From Dermatophagoides farinae (taxonomy: Eukaryota > Arthropoda > Arachnida > Sarcoptiformes > Pyroglyphidae), in NCBI RefSeq assembly GCF_024713945.1, contig NW_027461517.1, positions 62,001-126,000 on the forward strand: 64,000 nt of DNA. Reading direction: 5' to 3'. Position numbers and translations under genes: made by a program. The number at the start of each line of letters is the position of its first letter. The first letter of the stretch is position 1. Below the pieces are notes generated by a model. The model worked only from the letters and a program-made list of their open reading frames with translations. It was not told where the DNA came from and searched no databases. Below are positions 37,025-48,842 of this stretch, in pieces.

Positions 37025-40000
37025 TTATTTAAAAAAATTGTTTATCGCTAAATGAGCCCAAATAATGTATTTATTGTTGAAATCTAAAGAGGTTAACATG
37101 TTATTAATGTTTTTCAAATTGAGAAAAAAATCTTCTAAAACTGATAATACGTGAATATGATTTCCTAGTTGCGACAACGTGTAATATAAATTGTAAAAAC
37201 TTAGTTTCAAATCGAGATTTTGACCGCAGTATTCGTATGAACATACTTTCTCCACAAATATTCTAAAATCGTAAAAATAATTCATACTAATTGACTCGAA
37301 CTTAATAAAACAAATAAAATAAATAGTCAATATCAAATTCAGACTCGCAATAAAATTTGAGCTTTCTTGCAAGTCTTTCGGATGGTCGATCAGACAATCC
37401 GTAATTATGTTGTGAAGAAAAAGTTGTAAGGACTCTAATATTAATTTGAGAGACTCGTTATTAGAGCCAAGCAATATCAAAATTAACTCTCTAAGATTGT
37501 TCACCAATTTACAAAAATCTGGCGCCGTTGCCTGAGCCGTTATATTCCATAGTCTAGAAGGATACGGGTAAAAATTTATGAAATCTCCCAGCAGATTGAG
37601 TGTCAGCTGCTCAATTGTAGCCTTTTGATATCCTTCAAACGACTTAGTTGTGCAGTAGAGTTTTTTTTTTACTGTTAATTCATAAAAATCTTTCACATAA
37701 ATCTCAATTTCAGATAAATTAATACTATTATTTGTTGGCCTGACGCTACGTAAAACTGAACCTGTTCCTTTCTTGTTCATCTTTGATTCTAAACCATCAG
37801 TAGATTGTAATTCACAAGCAATTGAATCTGTGATGGAAGTATCGCTAGCATTATCTTCTATAGTCACAGTAGTTGTAGACTTTTTTTCTTCTTTCAAAAA
37901 ATTTTTGTAATGAGAATAAAGATTGTTATATTTAGACATAAAAACTTTGTTGTAATCTTGGTCAAATTGAAGTAACAAATTCTTTATATTTCGAATGTTG
38001 TTTATTCTTTCGTCTAGAAATAAGTCAACTAATGATAGCGCTATCTTCAGTTGACGATGTTTTACCAAAGTTCGAAGGTACAATTCGTTCTTTACCAGCA
38101 TGCTGCATATTTTAACGAGCTTGTACTTGGTTAACAATTTATTAATACTGATGAGCGTATGCGAATACAAAAACTGGTTGTCCAGTTCGTTGTTTTTGCC
38201 GATAAAAGCAAACATACTTAAATTTACAATGCTATCAACGCTTCGTTTCAAGGTTTTGACAGAAACATGATCTAAAATATGCATGTCGTCGCAGTTCGTA
38301 TCTTCAATGAGTTCCATGATATACAACAAGAGTTTCACAACGGAAATGTGCTCCACAGTATATGATATCGAGCATATTTTCTCGTACTGCGATAAGACTA
38401 TTTTATAATCCGGCTTAGTTGGAAGTGTTGAACAGAAGCGTTTGTAGAAATCAATAGCATAGGAAATATATTGACCTTCGGTCTTGTACACTAAATTAAA
38501 TAAATAATCGATATTTTGTTTTTCAAGTGGCAAAGCATTCTTAAACAGTTTCACATAAACGTCGGTGTTTTCTATATAGGAATTTCTAATTATAGTGTTA
38601 AAAAAATTTTGAGTGTACATTTTTAGCGTAGTATGAATTAAATCAACAAAACGTCTGTTCTTTTCGAAGTTTTGGTTTGCCCATAGAGTTGTCAACATCG
38701 TATAATCAATACTAACTTCGTTGATGAGTTCGTCTTTGTCATGTTTTTTGTCACAATGTACGTCTGTAGCTTTCTTTATTTTCGTTTTGTTTATACTGTG
38801 AAGTAAGTTTATTTGGAAGCTTATTATTGAGTCGTAAATTTGTTTTGTGTTTGTTTGAAAAGTACTGTACTCTGTGTCGCCCGCCATATTGATTAACCAA
38901 GTGCACAACAGTTTAACTAGTTTGCTTTTTCCTGTATAAGAATATTTAACCAAATTAATAAAGATTTCACGTAATAAACTTAATACTGAAAACAAGTGTT
39001 GTGAAGTAAAATTTGCTATGATAACACTGCTTGAGTTTGCACGCGCTAAGTCTTCTATAAAATTCGAAATCATAAAAATAAAAAAATCTGAAAATTTTTG
39101 TCCTTTGCATTCTGAGCACTCTTTAGTCTTGTTTGGACCATGCTCTCTTGATTCGCCTTTGATCAGGTAGTTTATGTGGTTGTTGAAAAGCAATAACTGA
39201 ATTAGGATAACATATTCTGAATATACAAGTCTCGTGTGTATAGCAGAGTATTGTTTGAAAATGTGAAATGAATGTTCTTCTATGGAGACTAAGTAAAATA
39301 TATTTAAAATAATTTCACATCGCTTTTCCAGATCTAATCTGTGTTTCGAAATATCGCTGTTTTGTTGATCTAGAGGGTAGTTTGCTATTCTGGCCACGTG
39401 ATCATTAAAAATTCCTAAATAACTTGTCAGTAAACCATTTATAAGATCTTCAGATGAAGCTATAACACATTTGATTAGTTCTGAAGGTAAATTTTTCAGT
39501 ATTGAATATATGTAAGGAATAAACTTCTCAGAAGATAAAGAAAAATAATGCTTCAAAAAGTCCATTTGCATTTCATTTTCCAAGAAAATGTCTGTGATAA
39601 AATTTAAGTAATTCAGATTCGTATATTTCAATGCATTGCAAGATATTGTTTCTAGAATCACAGAAAAAACCTCAACAGAAATGGAGTATACATTAACATT
39701 TGAATCTTTGTAATCGTGAAGTAAGTTTGTTAGATAGTTAGTATAACAAATAAGAACGTTTATTGTGTGAAGTTCTTTCTGTGAAATCAGTCTTAAATTG
39801 AATTCCTCGACGTTGTTTAAAAAAAATTCATAGTCGATATATGTTTTAACTGAATAAACCCAGTTCGATAAAAGTTTATCTATTATATCTTGTTTGAATT
39901 CTGGAATTATGTGACAGTACTGCCACAAGAAATCATTTTTGAACACATATTCCGCTATTGTTTTTAAATCGAGATTCAATAGAAAAAAATTCATGTTGGT

Positions 40001-41449
40001 TTTAAATTCTTCTGTAGGTGTTATATTAACAGTTGCTAATGTTAAGAATTCAGAGTTTTGGCTTAGAAAAGCATGTAAATCGATTTTTGACTTTTCATAA
40101 ACATAATATACTGTTTTCCAGTCAGAATTCGCCAGTCCGGAAAATAAACAGTACACGAGCGCGTTATAGTGGTCTGCCCAAATAATTGTAGGACTGGTAT
40201 ATAATATAAGTTTGTAAATAAACGGACTGTAAGTATTTATAAAGCTTAAATTCACATATTTCAACTGATCTACAAGATAGTCAATGAATTTAAAGTTGGA
40301 TTCGTAGGAAAATTCTGGGTCGATTTTCGTCCAATAGTCAAACATTATTAGACAATGCTGCAGAGGGAAATAATTATATTTTTTTGATACCAATGAATCC
40401 AATGCCTTGTAAATATGTGTGGTCATGGTTTCTTCATGCGCTTCTTCTTTCAAGGCTTTGAAAATATTAATTGGATTGTTTGCAAGGTAAAATTTATTGT
40501 CGGCATCTATTAAAATAAAAGACTCAATAATGGTAAGAGTAGTGTTTTCATTGAAAGAGCTGAACAATGTAATCAGTCTCGCGTTGACACTTGAATCGTT
40601 CAATATAAAAAACAAAAGCATAAATTCTAAAAGTTGCTTGAAAATAACATTATTGTGATTCTTGCTGGTCAATGATTCACTGGTGATCAATAAACATTCT
40701 AATATGTTTCGAACCAAGACAATATAATTATCTCTATCGTTTATTTGCGGTAATCTGTACGAAATTATTTCATGGATGTTTTTTAGATATGCTATTTTTT
40801 CTTCAGCTATAATGGAATCATCTGAAAATACCCGTAAAATTTCAAACGAAACAGCTGCTGCCAGATCACCGGAACACGTTGCGATCTTAGTAAGTTTTTT
40901 CATGTAAAAACTGGATCCCCACTTCGTCCTACACATTTCAAAAAATGGCAAAAGCGTTAAATACTCGTTTGAGTTAGGATTTTCAGCACATGTTATTATT
41001 GGTAGCAAAATATTTAAAGCATTACGCTTTAAGTCGCTTACATATTGTATGATGAACTTTTCATAGATAGACAACACAATAACTTTGATATTGCTAGTAG
41101 CGTAATTAAAGAGTAGTTGAAATGGGACTATAGCATTGTTTATTAAATATAAAATCTCGTCTGTCTCGTTATTTGTTGTCAGTAAGTTGATAATAAACTC
41201 TAAAGTAATTTTATGGATTCCTGGAGGTAAATTTGGATCTAACAAACGCCATATTACTGCCCAAAAAGATTGTTTTACTTGATTGTCTATTTCAGAAATG
41301 ACTAGTCCACTCGAAAATAACTATAAATTTATCATTAAAAAAATTACCTTTGTGAATTTCTGAATCGAAATGACCTTGTCAGTCCACTCATCAGATTTAT
41401 TAAATTCTACAATATAGTTTTTAAGCTTATCAATTTTTGATTTAGACAT
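37025..41449 (-). CDS. DOP1: Dopey-family protein (Dop1)
   Basis: Exons 41449-41348 and 41320-37025, 1465 residues. Splicing over a 27-base intron adds an ATG-started exon (MSKSKIDKLKNYIVEFNKSD) to a frame that has no usable ATG near its start. Together residues about 1-190 match the Dopey N-terminal domain: a WTDKVISIQKF helix, then LLDPNLPPGIHKITLEFI, the LFNYATSNIKVIVLSIYEKF repeat and CRTKWGSSFY. Dop1 with Mon2 acts in endosome-to-Golgi traffic and in lipid flippase (Neo1) function. The rest is helical repeats with low similarity, and the C-terminal 150 residues may be the leucine-zipper-like end. It is about 230 residues shorter than yeast Dop1. Confidence 0.75.
41321..41347 (-). other. 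27-nt intron in DOP1
   Basis: On the minus strand it begins GTAATT and ends TTATAG, phase 0. Its length is divisible by three, and its last three bases are an in-frame TAG if it is not spliced. Confidence 0.7.
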
Positions 41450-41644
41450 TCAAAAATTTTTATTATGCATTAAATCAGACTACGATTTTTTCATCTGATT
41501 AATTAAAGAATAGAATCAAGCTTCTTATTTTTAGCGCCGAAATATAAATAAATTATGTATTGTAGTTGTTCGATTGATATATATAGTTTCTAAAATTATG
41601 TGTGGTAAGAAACAACTTCGAGTTCGTTCATGAACTGAAATTTT
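41450..41644. promoter_or_regulatory. Divergent promoter region between DOP1 and a secreted gene
   Basis: The 195 AT-rich bases lie between divergent start codons and so hold two promoters. No named element was recognised. Confidence 0.3.
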
Positions 41645-43216
41645 ATGTTTAAAAAAAAAACTTATTTTTTGCTGCTTAATTTGAGCTTTCTTTTGACTGT
41701 AAAAACGGCAGCCAATTCAATATCTTTACTGTCTTGTTACAATAACGGAGATTGTGAGGGACAAGGAGCAATAAAAATAACTGATGTTGGTTCGTTTGAC
41801 CTCAAAAATTCTAAAATTAAAAACTCGAAACAGTTTTTAGGATTATTATTATATGAGGATTTGAAAAATGCCGTAAAAGAACATGGTATTGAAATGAAAA
41901 ATGAAGTCACTCTTGAAGCTTTGGAGAACGTAGGAGAAATTGCTAAATTTGCGTTGAACGAAGAATCTAAAAGCAATGTTCTTCAATGGTTAAATCTTTC
42001 TCAAAATATCTCTCAACCTTTATTTCCTCTAGTGCCAGACTTGAACGATTTTTACAACCACGCTAAAGAAGCATTGAAGGAAACTGAAGCCTTGCATATT
42101 GAACAATATGACTTAGGTATTGTTTCTTCATTTTTACAATTACTCGCTGCTTGTGCTGATAACAATACCGTCAGTAAAATTATGGCTCATGGCGATCCTA
42201 ACAAAACTGATTATGAAATTGAAGTTGGAGAAATACTCGGAAGTATTGTTCACAAAGGTTTGCCTCTACCGAAAGTTGAAAGAACATCTTCTTACTCTAG
42301 CGAATTTGAAGCCAAAGCTCCCACAGAAATTGTTATGAAACGAGATAATTCAAAAGATTATTCCGACAATGCGATAAAGCCTATCAGCGTTGTGAAAAAT
42401 GATAAACTCAATAACGATACTTATGTTGATTCTATCAAAAAAAAAGGACAAGAAAAAGAAAATTTAAGGCATAATACAGATTTGAAAGTTATAAACGAAA
42501 TAAAAGAGCTCAATAAAAATCTTTCTGATTTGAAGCTTATTTTAACAGAATTAAAAAAATCAACTTCTGATCAAGCTGTGCCCGATCACTTATTTTCAGA
42601 TCTTAAAAAAGAAAATTTCATAACTTCACATTTTCACCGCTATGGAAACCAACCATATAATTTACTGGATATAGAGGATCTAATGACAAAACTGAAATAT
42701 TCACTAGCGTTGAAATTTGATGTACTGCACGCCATAAATCCTATTAAGCTTTTAACGAAGAAAATTGATTATTTATCCGAGATGTTACTAAATAAATTTC
42801 ATATTGACACGAGAATGTTTACAAATAACGACGATAACTTAGATTTCGGATACTACTCCCAATCTCCTTTTAGCTTAGATGAAAAGTATAATTTAGAATC
42901 AGTTTCCGTTTACAATAACAATATTAATACACCTTCTAATAATGATAAATTTGATAGAATGACTGATAATACAATTAGCAATCAAAAAAATCCAACTTTT
43001 TACCAAAAAATCACCAATAAAGTTGAAGAATCAATGAATATTATCGAGTCACTGATTCCAAAAAAAGAAGTAAATGAAATAGTTAACTCAGTGGTTTCGT
43101 CAGTCGTCGAAGCACCTGTTATTGGCCCAACAATTCTAGCTATTAAGCAAGCGAGCGCAAATGGGCTAAAAAATGCATATAACAAAGTAAACGAGCTATT
43201 CGAGTATTATGACTAG
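41645..43216 (+). CDS. Large secreted orphan protein
   Basis: A 523-residue protein with a good signal peptide (residues 1-23, hydrophobic YFLLLNLSFLLTV, cleavage likely after TAANS). After it comes a CYNNGDCEGQG strip, whose two cysteines may form a disulfide. The middle (about 210-280) is low-complexity Asn/Lys/Ser-rich, and a helical segment follows around KELNKNLSDLKLILTELKK. The C-terminal 70 residues are helical (VNSVVSSVVEAPVIGPTILA). No family is recognised and there is no transmembrane anchor after the signal peptide. It converges on another putative secreted gene with seven bases between stops. Together they could be secreted effector-like or wall-like proteins; this is inference. 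Confidence 0.65.
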   Translation: MFKKKTYFLLLNLSFLLTVKTAANSISLLSCYNNGDCEGQGAIKITDVGSFDLKNSKIKNSKQFLGLLLYEDLKNAVKEHGIEMKNEVTLEALENVGEIAKFALNEESKSNVLQWLNLSQNISQPLFPLVPDLNDFYNHAKEALKETEALHIEQYDLGIVSSFLQLLAACADNNTVSKIMAHGDPNKTDYEIEVGEILGSIVHKGLPLPKVERTSSYSSEFEAKAPTEIVMKRDNSKDYSDNAIKPISVVKNDKLNNDTYVDSIKKKGQEKENLRHNTDLKVINEIKELNKNLSDLKLILTELKKSTSDQAVPDHLFSDLKKENFITSHFHRYGNQPYNLLDIEDLMTKLKYSLALKFDVLHAINPIKLLTKKIDYLSEMLLNKFHIDTRMFTNNDDNLDFGYYSQSPFSLDEKYNLESVSVYNNNINTPSNNDKFDRMTDNTISNQKNPTFYQKITNKVEESMNIIESLIPKKEVNEIVNSVVSSVVEAPVIGPTILAIKQASANGLKNAYNKVNELFEYYD

Positions 43217-43223
43217 TTAACAT

Positions 43224-43880
43224 TTATAAGTACTCATATGGTTGGCACTGATCTTTGGGCCTGCCACAACACTCTGGGTGTAGCAGACAGGATATTAAAG
43301 TGAACCGTTCACCAAGTGCGGTTAGATTTTCTTGTTTCGTTTTGCCAATTTCATCTGAGTAGTCGTTCATTGGTTTGATAATGTTGTCTATTATAGTATT
43401 ATCATACTTTTTCTTGTATTCTGCGATAGCTGATCCTATTTTTGCGGAAGCATCTCTAATAGGACCCAGTTTTTCAAAATTAGCTTTTAATTTTTCGTTT
43501 AAATAAGTATCACGATTGTTTACCCATGCGTTGCGATACTCTTCTACCGGTTTCATTTTTTCTAAAAATTTTTTCTCCGTATCATTGATAGCATCTTGTA
43601 GTCTTTGAGTAGTTTCTTCAACAGTCTAAAAAAATGGGAATCTATATAAACTTACATCCTGAATTTGATGGGAACGTGAAATAAGGCTTGGCAAGCCAAG
43701 CAGGTTGGTGTTTTGTGTACTGTTTGGTGTCGAATCTATATTATGTATTAAACCAGTATCGGCCAAATTTAAAACATTAGATTTTTTAACTCTTTCTAAT
43801 ACACTATCTGCCAATTTGAGTATGCCAGTTAGTTCTGTTTTAGCAAACTTAAATAAAAAGAAACAAAATAACTTATGCAT
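43224..43880 (-). CDS. Two-exon orphan, possibly secreted, with a cysteine-rich end
   Basis: Exons 43880-43656 and 43625-43224 give 208 residues. The N-terminus MHKLFCFFLFKFAKTELTGI is short and hydrophobic and may be a signal peptide, though it is weak. The middle is helical, with a charged KKYDNTIIDNIIKPMNDY segment. The last 25 residues have four cysteines: CLLHPECCGRPKDQC. The intron is supported by a canonical GTAAGT and by an in-frame TAG at its end. No family is recognised. Confidence 0.6.
43626..43655 (-). other. 30-nt intron in the convergent orphan gene
   Basis: It begins GTAAGT and ends TTTTAG, phase 0, and its terminal TAG is in frame if it is kept. Splicing joins HQIQD to TVEETTQ. 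Confidence 0.7.
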
Positions 43881-44106
43881 AAAGAATTATACTTTTGCTT
43901 CAAAACTATATAATGTGATATTTTTACATATTTTTACACGCAATGTAACAGAAACAATATTTATATTAGTCAGGATCTACTTGTTAAACTAGCAGAAATG
44001 GAAGGATCAACAATTTTATTATGCACTTCGAGAATGTAGAATTTTTATGTAAAACGTTATCGCGCGAGTGTTTACTTTGTTAATAGAAAAAATTAATATC
44101 AATGGA

Positions 44107-46912
44107 ATGAATGCCGTTCAAAAGCCAGGAGTCGGAAGCTTGAGAGAACTAAAATTATGGTTAGCCAATGGAAATCGGTATGATTCATATAAATTCGAGA
44201 ATCGAACCTTACTAGGTGAGGCAATTTTTTTTAACAATATTGAAATAATTGACTATTTATTGACTGTAAGTTTTATACATGAAACTAGTTTAGAAATTCA
44301 AATGTCAAAACGAGCTTGACCAAAACGGTGTGCCGATAGTTGATTTGTTAATATTGAAATCTTTTAGCGAATTTAATTTTAAATTCCGTCAGAAATGGAT
44401 ACGATTGGTAGAATTGGCTATAAAAAAAGGCTCAAAATTGCTAGTCCCTGATAAATATAATAATACAGTTCTGCACGTAGCAGCTGAGAAACATAAAGAA
44501 TTAGATTTCGTTGGAGTTCTTCAGTTCCTAAAAGACTGCAGTAAAAATACTGATTTGTTCAGTGAAGCTTTGTATACAAAATTATTCATTCATTTCTGTC
44601 AAAAAAACGAGGAATTAGTAGAATGTGGCTTATTACTCATTCCTGGATGGGGTTTCAAGACACCTTTACATGATTTGTGTATTAACGGGGCTTACTCTTG
44701 TTTAAAAGTCTGTGGATCATATTTACATAGATTTCGAAACAAGTTTGGCTATTTACCATGCCCGATGGACTCTTACGGGTTGACTCCATTGCATTACGCT
44801 TTTCGAGAAGGACACACAGATATAATACTATTTCTAATTAAGCTCGGGGCAGACATTTTTAGCGTTGATCAATTTTCGCGTAGTCCCATCGCGATGCAAT
44901 CAGATAAGATTTCTAAACCTAATTTAGAAAAAATTTTAAAAGAAATAAGCTTGCATGAAAGTCTCATAGTGAAAAACGAAAAAAAGTTACTGCGGCACAA
45001 GTTCTATTATTTGATAGTCACGTTTGGTATTTGTGTAGGGGTGTATGATTTGTTTTTAAAATACAGGATACTCGGACATAAACTTATTAATGATTATATT
45101 ACAACTTTAGTAATGGTTTTACCGTTGGTTAGTTATTTAGTTTTGTTAACAGGAATATATAGGCAGTTCAAATTCACACTCTTAGCGCCTATTATTCAGC
45201 AGTTTAATTTAGGTTTAGTTTTAAACATTAATTATTTTGAGATAAGTAAAATTAAACGATTTTTGATAGAAAAAGCCAATCTCTATACGAGTTTATTGTA
45301 CCAATCAGCTAATTTTAAAGTCAAATCTAAACACACAAATTCTGAACTAGAATATTGTCCGATAAAGGCTGAATTACGAAAAGAATGGAGTATGTCATAC
45401 AGAATTCTTTCTTCTGTTTTGCAGGAATCAGACGTAAATTATTACGTAATGTATTTGTTCTGGATTTTCAATAATTTGAAATTGATCTCTCCGCAAAAAC
45501 TTGATAATTCTGGTTTGAATAGTATTTTAAGCAAATATAAAAACACTAATGACACCAGAAGTTCAGTGAATATAATTACGTATGGGTCTCACTACTCTGG
45601 ACTGGTGTCAAATTTCGTTGCTCTATCGCCGTCTAGTGTAAGTGTAAGAAGTTCACCTGTATCAACCCCGAGTTATGATTCCACTATGCATAATGATAAT
45701 GACTATCAGTCACAACGCGAAAATTTTTTATTTGAAAACACTAAAAGCCAGTATTCAACGTTAACACAAAATTCAAACATTAATTTTCAGTCCATCGTTG
45801 AAAATAATAAATTAACAGCCGATACCTTGCGACAAGTTTTATTTGATAATAGCACATCCCAAAATCTTAAAAAATCAAAAAAAAACTACAAAATAGTTTT
45901 TGACGCCATTGATGCAAGGCTAGATTCGAAGTTGACGGATGAAAAGTTTGTTAGCACAGACAAAGAAGTTTCTTACGAAACTTCGCAGTCACTTAAAGAG
46001 ATAACAAGAAATCTTGTATTCGAATGTATACAGAACAATAGTCATAAAAACAAGCAATTGTCAGTAGACTTTAGTGAAAATATTTTTATTTCTTCAGATA
46101 TCAGCACAAACGGCTTTAAAGAGCAGCGTGATATTTGTATTGACATAAACGGCAACAACGAGGTCGATATAATTCAAGAAAATGAATATAGAGATGAAGA
46201 ATTTCCGTTCGACGTTATAATTAAGTTGTATACTGCCGATGAAAATATTAACTCAGCAAGGTCGCTTGATAATCCTTTATTGAATTACTTAACGAGCTAC
46301 TTAATCGCAAACAATTTAGTAATAAATTTTTTTTCTGATTGGCGAATCCAATTCGAACGTTGTAGAGAGTTTAATAAAGAAATTCCTCTATTGTTCTCGC
46401 AGACAAACCAAATGCTGAAACTGAAAAATCAAACGTTTTCTATCATGGATGAAAAAGAATCATTGAAAGCTGAAATTATAAATAGAAATAAATTCACAAA
46501 TGAGAAATTTATTGATCGAATCTTTTCTTTAACTAACGTGCTGATAAACAAGAGTAGCAACAACAAACTTGATCTCATTACAAATATGTTGTTGATTGAG
46601 CATTCTTTACAAGCGGATTCTGCGCAGCTAACATCTTGTTTTGCTAGTCTGGACGTCATAAATACAAAAAATTATTTGCAAATATCAAATACAGTTACGA
46701 ACGGAAAGATCAAAGCAGAGATTCTGCAAACTGCAAGAAAAAAGTTTAACAGATTTATTTGGATAATAGTGCCTTTCATGCTGAATTTTATTCCGTTTTT
46801 GGTGTATTTGTTGTTACACGCAACGTTGCTTTATGAAAAGAATAATTTAACGAGGTTTATTGAATATGTAATTTATGAAACGTTATTTTTTTCAATCACA
46901 TTAGTCACATAA
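44107..46912 (+). CDS. Ankyrin-repeat multi-pass membrane protein, unknown
   Basis: Exons 44107-44265 and 44294-46912 give 925 residues. The ATG at 44107 is the first in frame, since a stop precedes. About four ankyrin-like repeats lie in residues 15-270: TLLGEAIFFNNIEIIDYLLT, TVLHVAAEKHKELDF, TPLHDLCINGAYSCL and TPLHYAFREGHTDIILFLIK. Two TM helices follow (FYYLIVTFGICVGVYDLFL; TTLVMVLPLVSYLVLLTGIY), then a long hydrophilic Ser/Asn-rich stretch and a last TM (IWIIVPFMLNFIPFLVYLLL). There is no DHHC motif, so it is not the Akr1 acyltransferase, and I see no ion-channel signature. The family is unknown. Confidence 0.65.
44266..44293 (+). other. 28-nt intron in the ankyrin gene
   Basis: GTAAGT donor, GTTTAG acceptor, phase 0. 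It joins an exon with the first ankyrin repeat to the frame with the rest of the repeats. Confidence 0.75.
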
Positions 46913-46977
46913 TATGAGCTAGCGTACTATTACATTGATAATACTAGTTAATTGATAAAGATAGATTAGGTAGCCTT

Positions 46978-48675
46978 TCATTTGTCGTGGTTGTGAATAG
47001 ATTTTAAGAATTCAACGAAAATTGGTGATGGAGTTTCAAAACGAGACAAGAATTCAGGGTGATACTGAACACCGATAAAGAATGGGTGATTCTTGAACTC
47101 TACAGCTTCGATGTGATGGTGGAGCTTATCCTTAGCAGGAAAGATGTAGCCAAATTTGGTTAATTTATTTTCATAAGCGTTATTCATCACGTATTTGTGT
47201 CTGTGTCGTTCATTGATGAGCTTTTGTTTGTTGTAGCAGCGGTATATGAGAGAATCTTCGTCGTCGATGCGAATTGAGTTCAGACCGAGCCTCATCGTAC
47301 CGTTGAAAGCGGAATTTTCGTTTTTCGCTAAAAAGCAAATAACTCTTTTATCGTCCATAGCGCCGAATTCTTCGCTTCCACATTGAGGGTCGATGAAAGT
47401 CTGAGCCGCTTCAATGCAAACTAACTGCATTCCAAGACAAATTCCGAAAAACGGAGTCTTGGATTCTCGAGCGTATTTAACTGCAGCAATCATACCATTG
47501 GTGCCTCTGTAGCCAAAGCCTCCAGGAAGCAAGATGGCACTACAAGACTTTAGCTTTCTCCATTCATTTTCATATTCGCTTGAGTTGAGCGAAGGGTCAA
47601 GAAGTTCGGAGTTGATTTCAACCAACTCGTAGAAAACGTCGGTGGCAATGCCTGCGTATTCCATAGCTTTCAACACACTTGTATAAGTGCTGTTGGAGCC
47701 TCCATACTTGATGACAAACGCAATTTTGTGTCTGTCGGCTGAGGCAGCATTTTTCGCATGGTAGTCTGTTGCTTTGGTGATCATGTATTTAAGTTTGATT
47801 TGAGCAGATTTGTTAGGAGAGAGTGACTCGAGAGGAATGTTCAGGGCCTTTAAAATTTTATTAGTTAGGTCTTGCTGCTGAAGAGTGCTAATAATTTTGT
47901 AAAAGTGTTTTACGTTGTGTTGACTAATAATGCATTCTGGTGAGAGTCCTGAGTAGATAGCGATTTTCTGTTTAGCACGGTCGTTCAGAACGGTATTGCA
48001 TCTCGCAATAATAAAGTCAGGAAATAAACCTGCTTGTTTTAGTAAGCTTACTGAATGTTGAGCGCATTTAGTCTTTTGTTCTTCTTCGATTTGTGGGACA
48101 AAAGCTACGTGGCAGACAAGTATTTTGTCGTGGGTATATTTGGTTTTGAACTGTCTGATAGCTTCCAAAAACAAAGCAGACTCAATGTCTCCGACAGTTC
48201 CTCCGATTTCAATTAGACACACATCAGGCTTTTGGTTTGACCCGGTGAGTCTCATTGAAGCAGTGTTAACGATGTGCTCGATAATGCAGTCAGTCACATG
48301 GGGAATGAGTTGGACGGTTTTGCCTTTGTAATGCCCGCAACGCTCAGCAGCAAAGACTTTACTGTAAATAACACCTGTAGTGATACTGTGATGTTTTGTC
48401 AAATTTTTGTTTAAGGCTCGTTCGTAGTTTCCTAAATCGAGGTCACATTCGTGTCCGTCATCAAGAACAAATACTTCTCCGTGCTCATGAGGAGACATCG
48501 TTCCAGCATCGATATTCAGATACGGATCAACCTTGATAATTGTGACATTTAGGTTGGCAGCACTTAGCAACATGCCGAGGACGGAAATAAAAGTGCCTTT
48601 GCCAAGTCCTGAAATAGACCCCTAAACAGGATGTGGGAAGTTTTAACTTACCCCTGTTGTGAATATGTAATTCAT
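46978..48675 (-). CDS. CTPS: CTP synthase
   Basis: Exons 48675-48652 and 48621-46978 give 555 residues. The first exon codes only MNYIFTTG, and splicing restores the family's N-terminus: TGGSISGLGKG, where others have TGGVISGIGKG. The synthetase domain has DPYLNIDAGTMSPHEHGE and DLDLGNYE. The glutaminase domain has GICLGMQL with the nucleophile Cys, and GVQYHPEF with the catalytic His and Glu. It converts UTP to CTP with glutamine. The extra first exon of eight codons explains why the frame otherwise starts inside the P-loop. It is a soluble enzyme of the cytosol. Confidence 0.95.
48622..48651 (-). other. 30-nt intron in CTP synthase
   Basis: It begins GTAAGT and ends GTTTAG, phase 0, with an in-frame TAA at its third codon. 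It lies after codon 8, between the two halves of the P-loop motif TGG-SISG, so the join is proved by a conserved motif. Confidence 0.9.
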
Positions 48676-48842
48676 GCTAACTAATTGCCTCAAAAATTTT
48701 GCTAAATTATTGTAAAAGAATTTTGTTTTGCTTTTTTAGCGGCAGTATTTTCGATTCTTTATTTTGAATTCTTGTTTTTTATAAATCTTAAGAAGTGTAT
48801 TTTCTTTTGGTATGCATTTTCTAATAATTAATTGTCTTTATA

